Assembly: GCA_026981855.1 (NCBI GenBank) | Contig: JALSIB010000029.1 | Coordinates: 124,001-188,000, forward strand | Length of the DNA: 64,000 nt | Origin: Methylothermaceae bacterium | GTDB lineage: Bacteria; Pseudomonadota; Gammaproteobacteria; Methylococcales; Methylothermaceae | Direction of reading: 5' to 3' | Part shown: positions 47,122 to 57,269 of the stretch, one piece after another | Position numbering within the stretch: the stretch's first letter is position 1 | Layout of the letters: every line of letters begins with the position of its first letter | Position numbers and translations under genes: made by a program | The notes under the pieces: generated by a model | The model's database searches: none | What the model was told of the DNA's origin: nothing | The model's input: only the letters and a program-made list of their open reading frames with translations

Positions 47122-47721
47122 ATGACTCAATCCCGTCAGGCTGTGGTGGAACGCAGCACCCTCGAAACCCGGATCACCGTCGGAGTCGATCTGGATGGCA
47201 GTGGCAAGAGCCGTTTCGAAACCGGTATTCCGTTTCTCGAGCACATGCTCGACCAAGTGGCGCGGCATGGCCTCATCGACCTGGATATCAGCGCTGACGG
47301 TGATCTGCATATCGATGCCCATCACACGGTGGAGGATATCGGTATCACCCTCGGTCAGGCGGTTGCCGAGGCCGTCGGTGACAAGCGGGGGATCTATCGC
47401 TATGGCCACGCCTACGTTCCTCTGGACGAGGCGTTGTCGCGGGTGGTGCTGGATCTGTCCGGGAGGCCGGGGCTGGTCTATGAAGTGGCTTTCCCCCGCG
47501 CCATGATCGGCAGCTTCGATGTGGACCTGTTTCGCGAGTTCTTCCAGGGGTTCGTCAATCACGCCCAGATCACCCTTCATATCGACAATCTGCGGGGCCG
47601 GAACGCCCATCACATTGCCGAAACGATGTTCAAGGCTTTCGGCAGAGCCTTGCGGGCCGCGTTGACCGTTGACGAACGTCAGGCCGGGATCATTCCCTCC
47701 ACCAAGGGAACGTTGGTATGA
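47122..47721 (+). CDS. hisB: imidazoleglycerol-phosphate dehydratase
   Basis: Dehydrates imidazole-glycerol phosphate in histidine synthesis. It has 199 residues, the monofunctional form without the HAD phosphatase domain of enteric HisB. Metal-binding motifs [10 protein letters not shown] and [13 protein letters not shown] are both present, with the N-terminal [10 protein letters not shown]. It begins hisB-hisH-hisA-hisF-hisI-hisE, with all neighbours overlapping or closely spaced. hisG, hisD and hisC are not in the window. Confidence 0.97.
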   Translation: MTQSRQAVVERSTLETRITVGVDLDGSGKSRFETGIPFLEHMLDQVARHGLIDLDISADGDLHIDAHHTVEDIGITLGQAVAEAVGDKRGIYRYGHAYVPLDEALSRVVLDLSGRPGLVYEVAFPRAMIGSFDVDLFREFFQGFVNHAQITLHIDNLRGRNAHHIAETMFKAFGRALRAALTVDERQAGIIPSTKGTLV

Positions 47722-48356
47722 ATCGGGTGGCGGTGATCGATTACGGGATGGGAAACCTCCATTCCATCACCAAGGCGCTGCAACATGCCGATGGCGATGC
47801 CCGGGTTGTCGTCACCGCGGAGGCTGGGGCGATTCTGGCCGCCGACCGGGTGGTGTTTCCCGGCGTGGGCGCGATCGCCGACTGCATGCGGGCCCTCACC
47901 CGGCTGGGGTTGGTGGAAGTCATCCACGAAATCGCCGCCACCCGCCCTTTGCTCGGGATCTGCCTGGGGATGCAGGCGCTTCTCGATCACAGCGAGGAAG
48001 GCGGGGGGGGACATTGCCTGGGCATCCTTCCGGGGACGGTGGTGCGCTTCCCCCCCGGTCTGCGCGATGAGCGCGGAAATGTACTGAAGATTCCCCACAT
48101 GGGATGGAACCAAGTCTGTCCCACCAAATCCCATCCACTGTGGTCCGGGATCGCCGACGGCAGCCGCTTCTATTTCGTCCACAGCTACTATGCCAGGCCG
48201 GAGCGTAGCGAAGACATCGCGGCCACCTCCAATTATCCCCGGCCCTTTGCCTGCGCGCTGGCGCGCGACAATTTGTTCGCGGTGCAGTTTCATCCGGAAA
48301 AGAGTCAGCGGGTGGGACTGCAGTTGTTGAAAAACTTTCTTCATTGGTCACCTTGA
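47718..48356 (+). CDS. hisH: imidazole glycerol phosphate synthase, glutaminase subunit
   Basis: Supplies ammonia from glutamine to HisF. It has 212 residues with a class I glutamine amidotransferase triad: nucleophile Cys in LGICLGMQ (about residue 82) and His/Glu in QFHPEKS. The first strand [10 protein letters not shown] is typical. It overlaps hisB by 4 bases. Confidence 0.97.
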   Translation: MNRVAVIDYGMGNLHSITKALQHADGDARVVVTAEAGAILAADRVVFPGVGAIADCMRALTRLGLVEVIHEIAATRPLLGICLGMQALLDHSEEGGGGHCLGILPGTVVRFPPGLRDERGNVLKIPHMGWNQVCPTKSHPLWSGIADGSRFYFVHSYYARPERSEDIAATSNYPRPFACALARDNLFAVQFHPEKSQRVGLQLLKNFLHWSP

Positions 48357-48368
48357 GAGAATGAAGCC

Positions 48369-49100
48369 ATGTTGTTGATCCCCGCAATCGATTTGAAAGA
48401 GGGCAAGTGTGTTCGTCTGCGTCAGGGCAGGATGGAGGACGATACGGTTTTTTCCGATGATCCCGTCGCCATGGCCGGCCGCTGGGTGGATCTGGGCGCG
48501 AAGCGTTTGCACCTGGTCGATCTCGATGGTGCTTTTGCCGGCAAACCCAGAAATGCCGGGGTCATCCGGGCCATCACCGAGGCCTTTCCGGAAGTGGACG
48601 TGCAGGTGGGAGGCGGTATCCGGGACGAGGATACGATTCAGGAATATCTCAATGTCGGGGTGCGGTATGTCATCATCGGCACCAAGGCCGTCAGTGCGCC
48701 TCATTTCGTCGAGGACGTGGCCATGGAGTTCCCTGGTCATATCATCGTCGGTCTCGATGCCAAGGAGGGCAAAGTGGCGATCGACGGCTGGTCCAAACTG
48801 TCCCGTCACGACGTGGTCGATCTGGCCATGCGTTTCGAAAACGACGGGGTCGAAGCCATCATCTACACGGATATCAGCCGGGACGGCATGATGGGCGGGG
48901 TCAATGTGGAAGCCACCGCGCGCCTGGCCGAAGCGATCCATATCCCGGTGATCGCCTCCGGCGGGATTCACGATCTGGACGACATCAGGGCCTTGGGCGA
49001 AGTGGCCGACAAGGGTGTGATCGGGGCCATCACCGGCCGGGCCATCTACGAGGGGAGCCTGGATTTTGCCGAGGCGCGGAAACTGGCGGAGCAGTATTGA
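48369..49100 (+). CDS. hisA: ProFAR isomerase
   Basis: Isomerises 5'-ProFAR to PRFAR. It has 243 residues in a beta/alpha barrel, with the two half-barrel Asp residues in IPAIDLK and YTDISRDG and phosphate-binding GGGI and ASGG segments. Its stop shares a base with the hisF start. Confidence 0.97.
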   Translation: MLLIPAIDLKEGKCVRLRQGRMEDDTVFSDDPVAMAGRWVDLGAKRLHLVDLDGAFAGKPRNAGVIRAITEAFPEVDVQVGGGIRDEDTIQEYLNVGVRYVIIGTKAVSAPHFVEDVAMEFPGHIIVGLDAKEGKVAIDGWSKLSRHDVVDLAMRFENDGVEAIIYTDISRDGMMGGVNVEATARLAEAIHIPVIASGGIHDLDDIRALGEVADKGVIGAITGRAIYEGSLDFAEARKLAEQY

Positions 49101-49858
49101 TGGGACTGGCCAAACGCATCATTCCCTGTCTCGATGTCGATCACGGGCGGGTGGTGAAAGGGGTGCGGTTCGTCGATATCCGTGACGCCGGCGATCCGGT
49201 GGAGATTGCCCGCCGGTACGACCAGGAAGGCGCCGATGAGCTCACCTTCCTCGATATCACCGCCAGCCACGAGGAGCGCGAGACCATGGTCCACGTGGTC
49301 GAGGACGTGGCGGGGTGTGTCTTCATTCCCCTGACGGTGGGGGGCGGCATCCGGACCCTGGAGGACATCCGCAGGATGCTCAACGCAGGTGCCGACAAGG
49401 TGGCCATCAATACCGCCGCGGTTTTCAATCCCGAGTTCGTCCGCCAGGCTTCCCAACGTTTCGGCTCCCAGTGTATCGTGGTGGCGATCGATGCCAAGCG
49501 GGTCGGTGACCACTGGGAGATCTTCACCCACGGAGGCCGCAAGCCCACAGGGATCGATGCAGTGGAATGGGCCGCCAGGATGGAGGCGCTGGGTGCCGGA
49601 GAGATCCTGCTCACCAGCATGGACCGGGATGGCACCAAGGCCGGGTTCGACATTCCCCTGACCCGCAGTGTCAGCGAGCGGGTCGGTATTCCCGTGATCG
49701 CATCGGGGGGTGTCGGCAGGCTTGAACATCTGGCCGAAGGAATTCTGGAAGGCAAGGCGGATGCGGTGCTGGCCGCCAGTATCTTCCATTTCGGCGAATA
49801 CAGCATTCACCAGGCCAAAGCGTATCTGGCTTCCCGGGGAATCGAGGTGAGGGTGTGA
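49100..49858 (+). CDS. hisF: imidazole glycerol phosphate synthase, cyclase subunit
   Basis: Uses ammonia channelled from HisH to form imidazole-glycerol phosphate and AICAR. It has 252 residues in a barrel homologous to HisA, with [15 protein letters not shown] and [13 protein letters not shown] bearing the two catalytic Asp residues. It overlaps hisI by 4 bases. Confidence 0.97.
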   Translation: MGLAKRIIPCLDVDHGRVVKGVRFVDIRDAGDPVEIARRYDQEGADELTFLDITASHEERETMVHVVEDVAGCVFIPLTVGGGIRTLEDIRRMLNAGADKVAINTAAVFNPEFVRQASQRFGSQCIVVAIDAKRVGDHWEIFTHGGRKPTGIDAVEWAARMEALGAGEILLTSMDRDGTKAGFDIPLTRSVSERVGIPVIASGGVGRLEHLAEGILEGKADAVLAASIFHFGEYSIHQAKAYLASRGIEVRV

Positions 49859-50241
49859 ACGATTGGCTCGATGAAGTGAAATGGAACGAAGCGGGGTTGG
49901 TGCCGGTGATCGCCCAGGAAGAGGGCAGCGGCCGGGTTCTGATGCTGGCGTGGATGAATCGTGAAGCCCTGAGATTGACCGCGAAGGAAAAAGTGGCCGT
50001 GTACTGGTCCAGATCGAGGCGGAAGTTGTGGCGCAAGGGGGAAACCTCGGGAAACCGCCAACGGGTGCGTGAAATCCGCCTCGACTGCGACGGTGACACG
50101 GTCCTGCTGACGGTACGCCAGGAAGGCGGGGTGGCCTGTCATACGGGGCGTCACCATTGCTTCTACCGCCGGCTCGGAGCATCCGGTTGGCAAAGCGTCG
50201 AACCCGTGATCAAGGATCCTGAGGTGATGTATGGCCGCTGA
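49855..50241 (+). CDS. hisI: phosphoribosyl-AMP cyclohydrolase
   Basis: Opens the adenine ring of PR-AMP. It has 128 residues, the separate HisI form not fused to HisE. Motifs are [27 protein letters not shown] and the metal site DCDGDTVL followed by [11 protein letters not shown]. It starts with GTG and overlaps hisE by 11 bases. Confidence 0.96.
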   Translation: MNDWLDEVKWNEAGLVPVIAQEEGSGRVLMLAWMNREALRLTAKEKVAVYWSRSRRKLWRKGETSGNRQRVREIRLDCDGDTVLLTVRQEGGVACHTGRHHCFYRRLGASGWQSVEPVIKDPEVMYGR

Positions 50242-50554
50242 CGTGTTGTTGGAACTGGCGCGGGTTTTGGAAGACCGCAAACAGGCCGACCCCGGCGGTT
50301 CGTATGTGGCTTCCCTGTATGAGAAGGGACTGGATACGATCCTGAAGAAAGTGGGAGAGGAAGCGACCGAAACGGTGATCGCCGCCAAAGGCGGGGATCG
50401 GAAACAGTTGATCCACGAAACCGCCGACTTGTGGTTCCATACTTTGGTGCTGTTGGCGCACCAGGGGTTGGGGCCCGAAGCGGTACTGCAGGAACTTGAG
50501 CGGCGTTTCGGCCTGTCCGGGCTGGAAGAGAAGGCCGCGCGTAACGAGACATGA
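50231..50554 (+). CDS. hisE: phosphoribosyl-ATP pyrophosphatase
   Basis: Hydrolyses PR-ATP to PR-AMP. It has 107 residues in a helical MazG-like fold, with [11 protein letters not shown] and ETADLWFH supplying the acidic metal ligands. It is the last his gene, 12 bases before tatA. Confidence 0.95.
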   Translation: MAADVLLELARVLEDRKQADPGGSYVASLYEKGLDTILKKVGEEATETVIAAKGGDRKQLIHETADLWFHTLVLLAHQGLGPEAVLQELERRFGLSGLEEKAARNET

Positions 50555-50566
50555 GGAAATCATCAA

Positions 50567-50824
50567 ATGGGCATTAGTATCTGGCAATTGTTGATCGTAT
50601 TGGTCATCGTGCTGCTGCTGTTCGGCACCCGCAAGCTGCGCAATCTGGGATCCGATCTCGGGGGGGCGATCCGCGGCTTCAAGGAAGCCATGAGCGGTTC
50701 CGAGGAGGAGGCCGGGCAACAAAATCAGACCGGGCAGCTGGAAGAGGGTGGCAAAGATGAACATTCCTCAGGCGGACAGGTCAAAACGGACAAGCGTGAC
50801 ATCCCCGAAAGGGAAGAGTTGTAA
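50567..50824 (+). CDS. tatA: Sec-independent translocase protein TatA
   Basis: A pore-forming unit of twin-arginine export. It has 85 residues: one N-terminal helix ([15 protein letters not shown]), the hinge [14 protein letters not shown], an amphipathic helix and a charged tail. The tat genes are probably read from the his promoter, an order common in Proteobacteria. Confidence 0.95.
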   Translation: MGISIWQLLIVLVIVLLLFGTRKLRNLGSDLGGAIRGFKEAMSGSEEEAGQQNQTGQLEEGGKDEHSSGGQVKTDKRDIPEREEL

Positions 50825-50827
50825 TCC

Positions 50828-51121
50828 ATGTTCGACATCGGATTCTGGGAGCTGAGTCTGGTCGGCCTGATCGCCCTGCTGGTGATCGGGCCGGAGCAGT
50901 TGCCCGGCGCGATCCGCACCACGGCTTTCTGGCTGCGACGGGCGCGCAACGTCGCTTCCACCATGCGCGCGGAGGTGGAGCGTGAACTGGCGCTGGAGGA
51001 AGTCAAGGCTTCCCTGGAACAGGATATCCCGCTGCAGGAACTGAAATCTCTGGAAAAAGAACTGAAACAGCCCCTCGAATCCTCAACCGACAAGATCTCC
51101 AGGAATGACAACCTCTCCTGA
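50828..51121 (+). CDS. tatB: Sec-independent translocase protein TatB
   Basis: A substrate receptor with TatC. It has 97 residues and the TatB N-terminus [26 protein letters not shown], with the conserved Glu and Gly-Pro hinge, then a long charged amphipathic helix. It overlaps tatC by 17 bases. Confidence 0.95.
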   Translation: MFDIGFWELSLVGLIALLVIGPEQLPGAIRTTAFWLRRARNVASTMRAEVERELALEEVKASLEQDIPLQELKSLEKELKQPLESSTDKISRNDNLS

Positions 51122-51884
51122 TCCGCCTCCGGCGGGGTCGGAAGGGCGGGAGATGCCCTTCATCGATCACCTGATCGAACTCAGAAGCCGGTTGCTCAAG
51201 ATCGTGGCGGTGGTGCTGGTGGCGTTTCTCGGACTGGCGCCTTTCGCCGACCGCATCTATACCTATCTGGCGGGGCCGCTGCTCAGACATCTTCCCGCTG
51301 ACAGCACCATGATCGCCATCGATGTGGCCTCGCCTTTTCTCACTCCGTTCAAGCTGGCCCTGGTGGTGGCCATATTCGGCACCCTTCCGCTGATCCTGTA
51401 TCAGGTGTGGGGGTTCGTGGCGCCAGGGTTGTACCGGCACGAGAAACGGTTGCTGTTGCCGCTGCTGGTGGCCAGCACCTTGCTGTTCTACGCCGGTGCC
51501 GCTTTTGCCTACTTCGTGGTGCTGCCGCTGGTGTTTCAGTTCATGACCGCGACGGCGCCCCAGGGGGTGGCGGTGATGACCGACATCAGCCGTTATCTGG
51601 ATTTCATCCTGACCTTGTTCTTTGCCTTCGGCATCGCTTTCGAAGTGCCCATCGCCACCATTCTTTTGGTGTGGAGCGGCATCACCACCCGCCAAAGCCT
51701 GGCCCGCAAGCGTCCTTACGTGATTGTCGCGGCCTTCGTCGTCGGGATGCTGCTGACCCCCCCCGACGTGATCTCCCAGACATTGCTGGCGGTGCCGATG
51801 TGGATCTTGTATGAGCTGGGATTGCTGTTTTCCCGGCCCTTCGCCCCTGAAAGAAAAGGGTTGAATGTGCCAGAGGGTGAATGA
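51105..51884 (+). CDS. tatC: Sec-independent translocase protein TatC
   Basis: The core twin-arginine receptor, 259 residues and six membrane helices. The family N-terminus [16 protein letters not shown] and the segments [17 protein letters not shown] and [10 protein letters not shown] are present. It ends the his-tat run. Confidence 0.96.
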   Translation: MTTSPDPPPAGSEGREMPFIDHLIELRSRLLKIVAVVLVAFLGLAPFADRIYTYLAGPLLRHLPADSTMIAIDVASPFLTPFKLALVVAIFGTLPLILYQVWGFVAPGLYRHEKRLLLPLLVASTLLFYAGAAFAYFVVLPLVFQFMTATAPQGVAVMTDISRYLDFILTLFFAFGIAFEVPIATILLVWSGITTRQSLARKRPYVIVAAFVVGMLLTPPDVISQTLLAVPMWILYELGLLFSRPFAPERKGLNVPEGE

Positions 51885-51939
51885 TCCCTGTCCGCCAAAA
51901 ACAAAGGCCGCCCAAACAAGCGGAAACGAAGGAATTGAA

Positions 51940-52407
51940 ATGACGATGGTAACAAAGAGGATTGATTTGACTATGAGAAGAGACGCAATGCACAGATCTG
52001 CCAAGGGATTTACCCTGATCGAACTTTTGATCGTACTGGCGATTCTGGGAATGCTGGCGGCCCTGGTGGGCCCCAGGCTGATGAACGCCCTGGGACAGGG
52101 TCAGACCAAGACCACCCGATCCCAGATCGAGATGCTCGCCACCGCGCTGGACAATTTCCGTCTCGACAATGGCCGCTATCCGACTGAACAGGAGGGGTTG
52201 GAAGCCCTGGTAAAGGCGCCGGAAGGAATGGTGAACTGGAACGGGCCTTATTTGCGCAAGAAGAAGGTGCCGGTCGATGCCTGGGGTTTTCCGTTCCACT
52301 ATCAGATTCCACCGCAGAAAGGCGGAATGGATTATGACCTCTATTCGCTGGGCGCGGACAACGCCGAGGGCGGCGAAGGGGAAAACGCCGATATCGGCAA
52401 CTGGTGA
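51940..52407 (+). CDS. gspG: type II secretion major pseudopilin GspG
   Basis: The major pseudopilin of the type II secretion system, 155 residues from ATG 51940 (AAGGA upstream); ATGs at 51973 and 51988 would give a shorter, more usual leader. The prepilin peptidase site KGFTLIELLIVLAIL is followed by the hydrophobic helix. The globular domain has the calcium-loop region typical of GspG (YPTEQEGLEALVKAP, DAWGFPFHY, DYDLYSLGADN). It stands alone, without other gsp genes. Confidence 0.92.
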   Translation: MTMVTKRIDLTMRRDAMHRSAKGFTLIELLIVLAILGMLAALVGPRLMNALGQGQTKTTRSQIEMLATALDNFRLDNGRYPTEQEGLEALVKAPEGMVNWNGPYLRKKKVPVDAWGFPFHYQIPPQKGGMDYDLYSLGADNAEGGEGENADIGNW

Positions 52408-52419
52408 CAGGATGCTGTC

Positions 52420-53223
52420 TTGAACGAGTTGGTATTGTTGCTGCCGCTGTATCTGATCTGTGGTGCGGTGGCGGGGTTATTGGCAGGGTTGTTCGGACTG
52501 GGGGGCGGCATCATCCTGGTGCCGGCACTGTTGTTCCTGTTCGCTTGGCAGGGGTTCCCGGCTGAAACCATTGTGGTCACCGCGGTGGCGACCTCTCTGG
52601 CCACCATCGTGGTCACCGGACTGTCTTCGACCCTGGCGCATCATCGGCTTGGTTCCCTGCAGTGGCCGGTGGTCGGACGCATGCTTCCGGGAATCGTGTT
52701 GGGAGCGGTTGTGGGCGCCTGGTTGGCGGACCGGCTGCCCGCCGGGTGGCTGGCGACGCTGTTTGCGGTGTATCTGATCGCCGTCGCCATCCAGATGGGG
52801 TGGCGCTGGCAGCCCAGTCCCGGAAGCGGGGTGCCGAAGCCCGCCTGGCTGGCCACCGCCGGTGGCGCGATCGGGATGCTGGCGGCCATGCTCGGGATCG
52901 GTGGTGGAACCTTGACGGTTCCATTGCTGGTACGCTGGGCTTTCCCCATGCGTACCGCGGTCGCGGTTTCCAGCGCCTGTGGCTTGCCTATCGCCGCCGC
53001 CGGAACGGTCAGTTACGGGATTCTCGGATGGAATACCCCGGGCCTGCCTGCGGGGAGCCTGGGATATGTTTATCTGCCGGCCTTTTTCGGCATCGTCGCT
53101 TCCAGCATTCCGGTCGCCCCCCTCGGTGCGGCGCTGGCGCATCGCCTGCCGGCCCAGAGGCTGAAACAGCTGTTCGCCATCATTTTGCTGCTGATCGCTT
53201 TGCGGATTCTCCATGCTGGATAA
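52420..53223 (+). CDS. TauE/SafE family sulfite exporter-like permease
   Basis: A 267-residue membrane protein with about eight helices and two inverted halves. Each half carries a Gly-rich motif: GLFGLGGGIILVPAL in the first and AMLGIGGGTLTVPLL in the second. It belongs to the TauE/SafE anion permeases; the substrate is unknown (sulfite, sulfonate or another organic anion). It starts with a TTG 12 bases after gspG and overlaps the pteridine reductase by 11 bases. Confidence 0.88.
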   Translation: MNELVLLLPLYLICGAVAGLLAGLFGLGGGIILVPALLFLFAWQGFPAETIVVTAVATSLATIVVTGLSSTLAHHRLGSLQWPVVGRMLPGIVLGAVVGAWLADRLPAGWLATLFAVYLIAVAIQMGWRWQPSPGSGVPKPAWLATAGGAIGMLAAMLGIGGGTLTVPLLVRWAFPMRTAVAVSSACGLPIAAAGTVSYGILGWNTPGLPAGSLGYVYLPAFFGIVASSIPVAPLGAALAHRLPAQRLKQLFAIILLLIALRILHAG

Positions 53224-53941
53224 GGTGGCTCTGGTGACCGGGGCCGCCCGCAGGATCGGGGCCGGCATCGCCGAGCGGCTGCACGCCGAAGGTTACAATC
53301 TGATCCTGCATTTTCGCGCCTCGCACCGGGAGGCGCTGGCGTTGAGGAAGCGTTTGGAAGACCGGCGGCCGGAATCGGTGGTGCTGGTGCGGGCGAATCT
53401 GGAATCCCTGTCCGCCGTGGAGTCCCTGGTGGCTGAAACGGTGGGTATTTGGGGGCGCCTGGATGCGGTGATCAACAATGCGTCGGTTTTCTATCCCACC
53501 CCCTTGGGCGAGGCCACGGAAACCCATTGGGATGAACTGCTCGCCAGCAATCTCAAGGCGCCTTTCTTTCTTTCCCAGGCCGCCTATCCTCAGCTCAAGC
53601 GCTGGCATGGATGTATCGTCAACCTGGTGGACATCTACGGTTTGCGGCCCCGTCCCGGTTTTCCCATCTACAGCGTCGCCAAGGCGGGGTTGGCCGCCAT
53701 GACCCGTTCCCTGGCCCTGGAGATGGCGCCCGATGTGCGGGTGAACGGGGTTGCGCCCGGCGCCATTCTATGGCCGGAAAGGCCTGTCGATGAGGCCGAG
53801 AAGAACGACTTGCTGGAAAACATCCCCCTCCGGCGGATGGGAGAGGTGGCGGATATCGCCAAGGCCGTCAGGTATCTGGTGTGCGACGCTGACTATGTGA
53901 CCGGCCAGATTCTGCCCGTGGATGGGGGGCGCAGCCTATGA
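53213..53941 (+). CDS. pteridine reductase (short-chain dehydrogenase)
   Basis: An NADPH-dependent reductase of 242 residues. The cofactor motif TGAARRIG (TGxxxRxG) is the pteridine-reductase variant of the SDR motif. NNAS and catalytic YSVAK follow. The closest known roles are reduction of dihydrobiopterin, dihydromonapterin or folate (PTR1/FolM). The adjacent convergent folK-folB supports a pterin role. It ends with a 6-base overlap with folK. Confidence 0.85.
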   Translation: MLDKVALVTGAARRIGAGIAERLHAEGYNLILHFRASHREALALRKRLEDRRPESVVLVRANLESLSAVESLVAETVGIWGRLDAVINNASVFYPTPLGEATETHWDELLASNLKAPFFLSQAAYPQLKRWHGCIVNLVDIYGLRPRPGFPIYSVAKAGLAAMTRSLALEMAPDVRVNGVAPGAILWPERPVDEAEKNDLLENIPLRRMGEVADIAKAVRYLVCDADYVTGQILPVDGGRSL

Positions 53942-54427
53942 TTCCAGTTTCCTTTGCTTGATCCGCCCGCGATCGAAAGACCGCCAAAGCTCCCTGTAGG
54001 TTTTTCCCAGCACCGGGTGTCGCCTCTCCGGTGCGATTTCCGCCAACGGTTCCAGCACGAAGGCGTAACGCAGGATGTCGTCCCGGGGAAGCAGTTGCCT
54101 GCCGTCGGCCGGGTCTTTCAGGATCAGGTCGCCGTAGAGGATCAAATCCAGATCGAGCGTCCGTGAGGCGAATTTTCTGCTGCCGGGGCCGCGGCCATGG
54201 CGTTGCTCGATTTCCTTGAGGGTTTCGTATACTTTTTCCACCGGCAATCCGGTTTCGAACGCCGCCACCAGATTGTGGAAGGGGGGGCCTTCGAATCCCT
54301 CGGCCTCGCTTTCGTAGATGCTGGAAATCTGGAGGGGGCCGAAAGCCTTTTCGAGTTCTTCGAGCGCCTGGGGGATATGCCGTTCGCGCTCCAGGTTGCT
54401 GCCGATGCTGACGAAAACCTTAGTCAT
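53936..54427 (-). CDS. folK: HPPK (6-hydroxymethyl-dihydropterin pyrophosphokinase)
   Basis: Pyrophosphorylates 6-hydroxymethyl-dihydropterin in folate synthesis. It has 163 residues. Family motifs are VFVSIGSNLERE, RTLDLDLILYGD and LPRDDILRYAFVLEPLAEI. The start is ATG at 54427, inside the end of folB (8-base overlap). Confidence 0.95.
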   Translation of the reverse strand: MTKVFVSIGSNLERERHIPQALEELEKAFGPLQISSIYESEAEGFEGPPFHNLVAAFETGLPVEKVYETLKEIEQRHGRGPGSRKFASRTLDLDLILYGDLILKDPADGRQLLPRDDILRYAFVLEPLAEIAPERRHPVLGKTYRELWRSFDRGRIKQRKLES

Positions 54428-54782
54428 CGGGCCGCTTTCCCCTCTCGATGATGATGCCCACATCGCTGGCGCCCCGGATGGCGCCCTTCTTGTTCAGAAC
54501 CAGCTTGACCCAGGGCACGGAAAACTCGTTCAGGATGATTTCGGTGATCTTCTCCGCCAGCGTCTCCACCAGAAAAAAGTCGCTGTTTTCGACAAACTGG
54601 ATCAACCGCTTGGCCACCGCCTTGTAGTCGATGGTGTGCTCGATATCGTCGGAAGCCGCCGCCTTGCCGATGTCGGTGGCCATTTCCAGGTCAAGGATCA
54701 CGGTTTGTCTGATTTCCCGTTCCCATTCGTAGATGCCGATGATCGTCTCGATCTCAAGTCCGCGCAGAAATATAATGTCCAT
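54420..54782 (-). CDS. folB: dihydroneopterin aldolase
   Basis: Cleaves dihydroneopterin to 6-hydroxymethyl-dihydropterin, the substrate of FolK. It has 120 residues with FLRGLEIETIIGIYEWERE, the catalytic Lys in the C-terminal VLNKKGAIRGA, and TIDYKAVAKRL. Upstream on the minus strand, TTAGCG - 16 bases - TATAAC (about 54799-54826) may be its promoter. Confidence 0.94.
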   Translation of the reverse strand: MDIIFLRGLEIETIIGIYEWEREIRQTVILDLEMATDIGKAAASDDIEHTIDYKAVAKRLIQFVENSDFFLVETLAEKITEIILNEFSVPWVKLVLNKKGAIRGASDVGIIIERGKRPDD

Positions 54783-54863
54783 CTTTGCTTTGTTGTTATA
54801 CAGTCTCGGGTTCGTTCGCTAACATGAGCCTTAGAGTGACACATTGACGAGGAGAATGGCAAG

Positions 54864-55451
54864 GTGTGGGATTGGTTGTGGCTGCCTTTGGGCTATTTGA
54901 TGGGTTCCGTTTCCAGCGCGGTGATCGTTTGTAAACTCTGGGGGCTGCCCGATCCGCGCACCACCGGTTCCCACAATCCCGGCGCGACCAACGTGCTGCG
55001 GGTGGGAAACAAGGCCGCCGCGGCTGTCACTTTGTTCGGCGATGTCTTCAAAGGCTGGTTGCCGGTGGCGCTGGCGAAGGGAATGGGCGCCGGCTCCGTC
55101 ATTGTCGCCGCCACCGCTCTGGCGGCTTTTTTGGGCCATTTGTATCCACTTTTCTTCCGTTTCAAGGGGGGAAAAGGCGTGGCGACTTCTCTCGGGGTGT
55201 TGACCGGGATGCATTGGGGGTTGGGGCTGTTGCTGGCTGCCACCTGGATCGCCGTGGCCAAACTGAGCAGGATTTCATCGCTGTCGGCGCTCACGGCTGC
55301 GGCTCTGGCGCCATTCTATGCTTTCTGGCTGCTGCGCGATCCCGTCACCACCTTTCTGGTGGCGCTCATTTCTTTCTTTCTGTTTTGGCGTCACCGGAGC
55401 AACATTCAGCGCCTCCTGCGCGGGGAGGAAGACCGGATCGGTGATCGATAG
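54864..55451 (+). CDS. plsY: glycerol-3-phosphate acyltransferase PlsY
   Basis: Transfers the acyl group from acyl-phosphate to glycerol-3-phosphate, the first step of phospholipid synthesis. It has 195 residues and about five helices. The three PlsY motifs are [31 protein letters not shown] and [20 protein letters not shown]. It starts with GTG after GAGGAGA. Its ending matches the normal PlsY C-terminus, although its last 86 bases lie opposite tsaD. Confidence 0.95.
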   Translation: MWDWLWLPLGYLMGSVSSAVIVCKLWGLPDPRTTGSHNPGATNVLRVGNKAAAAVTLFGDVFKGWLPVALAKGMGAGSVIVAATALAAFLGHLYPLFFRFKGGKGVATSLGVLTGMHWGLGLLLAATWIAVAKLSRISSLSALTAAALAPFYAFWLLRDPVTTFLVALISFFLFWRHRSNIQRLLRGEEDRIGDR

Positions 55452-56457
55452 GCGGCAGATCCTCGAGATTCCAGCGGGCCCTGGCCTGGATGGCGGCGCC
55501 CGCCCTTTGCCCGGCTGACAGGCGCAGGCTGCCGGCGAAGGCGATCATGGCGCCGTTGTCGGTGCAAAATTCGTGGCGGGGCAGAAACAGTTCGGCATTT
55601 TCCCGCTCCGCCACCGTGTTCAGGCGGTTGCGGATCGCCTGATTGGCGCACACGCCTCCTGCGGCGACCAGCTTTCCAATGTGGGTCTGGCGGAGCGCGC
55701 GGCGGCATTTGATGGCGAGCGTGTCGGCCACGGCATCCTGAAATGCCCGGGCAATATCGGCCTTGTCCTGGGGGGTTCCCCGGGTCGCGGCGAGGGTGTT
55801 CAGGGTGAAGGTCTTGAGTCCGCTGAAGCTGAAATCCAGTCCCGGTCTGTCGGTCATCGGCCGGGGAAAGCGAAAGCGTTCGGGATCGCCTTGCCGGGCC
55901 AGCTTTTCCAGTTCCGGGCCGCCGGGATATCCCAGTCCGAGCATTTTGGCCACCTTGTCGAAGGCTTCGCCGACGGCGTCGTCGACCGATTCGCCCAGTA
56001 CCTGGTAGTCGCCCAATTCCTTGACCTGGATCAGTTGGGTATGGCCGCCGGAAATGAGCAGGGCCACGAAGGGCGGTTGTAACTTGTCGGTGTCCAGCAG
56101 CGGGGCGAGTAAGTGGCCTTCCATGTGATGGATCGCCACCACCGGGATACCGAGCGACCAAGCCAGGCTGTGACCCACCGAAGCGCCCACCAGGAGCGCG
56201 CCTATGAGCCCGGGGCCCGCTGTGTAGGCGATGCCGTCCAGCCGCGTCAGGGACAGACCGGCGGCGTTCAGGGTCTCCCGGATCAAGGGCAGCAGCCTGC
56301 GAATATGATCCCGGGAGGCAAGCTCCGGCACGATGCCGCCGTAAGGGGCATGGAGCTTGACCTGACTGTAGAGGCGGTGACTCAGCAGGCCAAGTTCCCG
56401 ATGATAGACCGCCACGCCGGTCTCGTCGCAGGAGGTTTCGATTCCGAGAACATACAT
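55366..56457 (-). CDS. tsaD: tRNA threonylcarbamoyl transferase TsaD
   Basis: Transfers threonylcarbamoyl to A37 of tRNAs, using the product of TsaC. It has 363 residues. The ATP/metal core includes [13 protein letters not shown], the metal His pair in [14 protein letters not shown], and [11 protein letters not shown]-like [11 protein letters not shown]. The normal end of the family is at [10 protein letters not shown]. About 28 extra residues (PPIDHRS... to a KTERKK end) are read from the strand opposite plsY and look like a run-on past a lost stop. Confidence 0.95.
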   Translation of the reverse strand: MYVLGIETSCDETGVAVYHRELGLLSHRLYSQVKLHAPYGGIVPELASRDHIRRLLPLIRETLNAAGLSLTRLDGIAYTAGPGLIGALLVGASVGHSLAWSLGIPVVAIHHMEGHLLAPLLDTDKLQPPFVALLISGGHTQLIQVKELGDYQVLGESVDDAVGEAFDKVAKMLGLGYPGGPELEKLARQGDPERFRFPRPMTDRPGLDFSFSGLKTFTLNTLAATRGTPQDKADIARAFQDAVADTLAIKCRRALRQTHIGKLVAAGGVCANQAIRNRLNTVAERENAELFLPRHEFCTDNGAMIAFAGSLRLSAGQRAGAAIQARARWNLEDLPPIDHRSGLPPRAGGAECCSGDAKTERKK

Positions 56458-56468
56458 GGAATGTCAGG

Positions 56469-56497
56469 TTCTAATGAAGAGAATTTACGAGTATAAT
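56469..56497 (+). promoter_or_regulatory. promoter of the rpsU-dnaG-rpoD operon
   Basis: TTCTAA (56469-56474), a 17-base spacer, and perfect TATAAT (56492-56497). About 75 bases separate it from rpsU, which has AAGGAG 5 bases before its ATG. Confidence 0.6.
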
Positions 56498-56571
56498 TTA
56501 TCGTTTACCCGTCTGTCTTCAGAGATGGATGTTTTGCTATGTCGATCAACCGGAATTTTCAAGGAGAATAG

Positions 56572-56805
56572 ATGCCTGCAATTCGAGTCAAAGAGAACGA
56601 GCCGTTCGATATCGCCCTGCGCAGATTCAAACGGGCCTGTGAAAAAGCCGGCGTGCTGTCGGAAGTCCGCCGCCGTGAATATTACGAGAAACCCACCGCG
56701 GCGCGCAAGCGGCAGGCGGCGGCGGCGGTGAAGCGCCATCTCAAGCGTTTGTCGCGCGAGCGCTACGCGCTGGAAAACCTGCGCAAAGGCCGTTCGATCG
56801 CCTGA
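56572..56805 (+). CDS. rpsU: 30S ribosomal protein S21
   Basis: A small basic ribosomal protein near the anti-Shine-Dalgarno end of 16S rRNA. It has 77 residues (slightly longer than the usual 71) with [23 protein letters not shown] and [13 protein letters not shown]. It is the first gene of the macromolecular synthesis operon; the stop overlaps yqeY by one base. Confidence 0.96.
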   Translation: MPAIRVKENEPFDIALRRFKRACEKAGVLSEVRRREYYEKPTAARKRQAAAAVKRHLKRLSRERYALENLRKGRSIA

Positions 56806-57254
56806 TGAGCATCAAGGCGCGGATCCACGAAGAGATGAAAGCCGCCCTCAAAGGGGGGGACAAGGCGCGTTTGTCCACCATTCGCCTGATCATGGCTGCG
56901 ATCAAACAGCGGGAAGTGGACGAGCGGGTGGAACTGGACGATAGCCAGGTGCTGGCGGTCCTGGACAAGATGGCCAAGCAGCGCCGCGAGTCGATCGGCC
57001 AGTATCGCGATGCCGGTCGCGACGACCTGGCGCGGAAGGAGGAAGCCGAGCTGGAGGTCATCCTGTCCTATTTGCCCGAAGCGCTTTCCGAAGAGGAAAT
57101 CGGGCGGTTGATCACTTCCGCCATCGAGGAGGCCGGCGCCACAAGCATGCGCGACATGGGCAAGGTCATGGCCAAACTCAAACCGCAAATCCAGGGAAGG
57201 GCCGATATGGGTCAAGTGAGCGCCCGGGTCAAGGCGGCGCTCGCTCGAGCCTGA
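56805..57254 (+). CDS. yqeY: GatB/YqeY domain protein
   Basis: A 149-residue protein of the YqeY family, related to the tail domain of GatB. Motifs are LSTIRLIMAAIKQREVDER and DMGKVMAKLKPQIQGRADMGQVS. Its role is unclear, possibly tRNA-related. It sits between rpsU and dnaG, as in many gammaproteobacteria. Confidence 0.93.
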   Translation: MSIKARIHEEMKAALKGGDKARLSTIRLIMAAIKQREVDERVELDDSQVLAVLDKMAKQRRESIGQYRDAGRDDLARKEEAELEVILSYLPEALSEEEIGRLITSAIEEAGATSMRDMGKVMAKLKPQIQGRADMGQVSARVKAALARA

Positions 57255-57269
57255 GCGTATATCGCCTGG

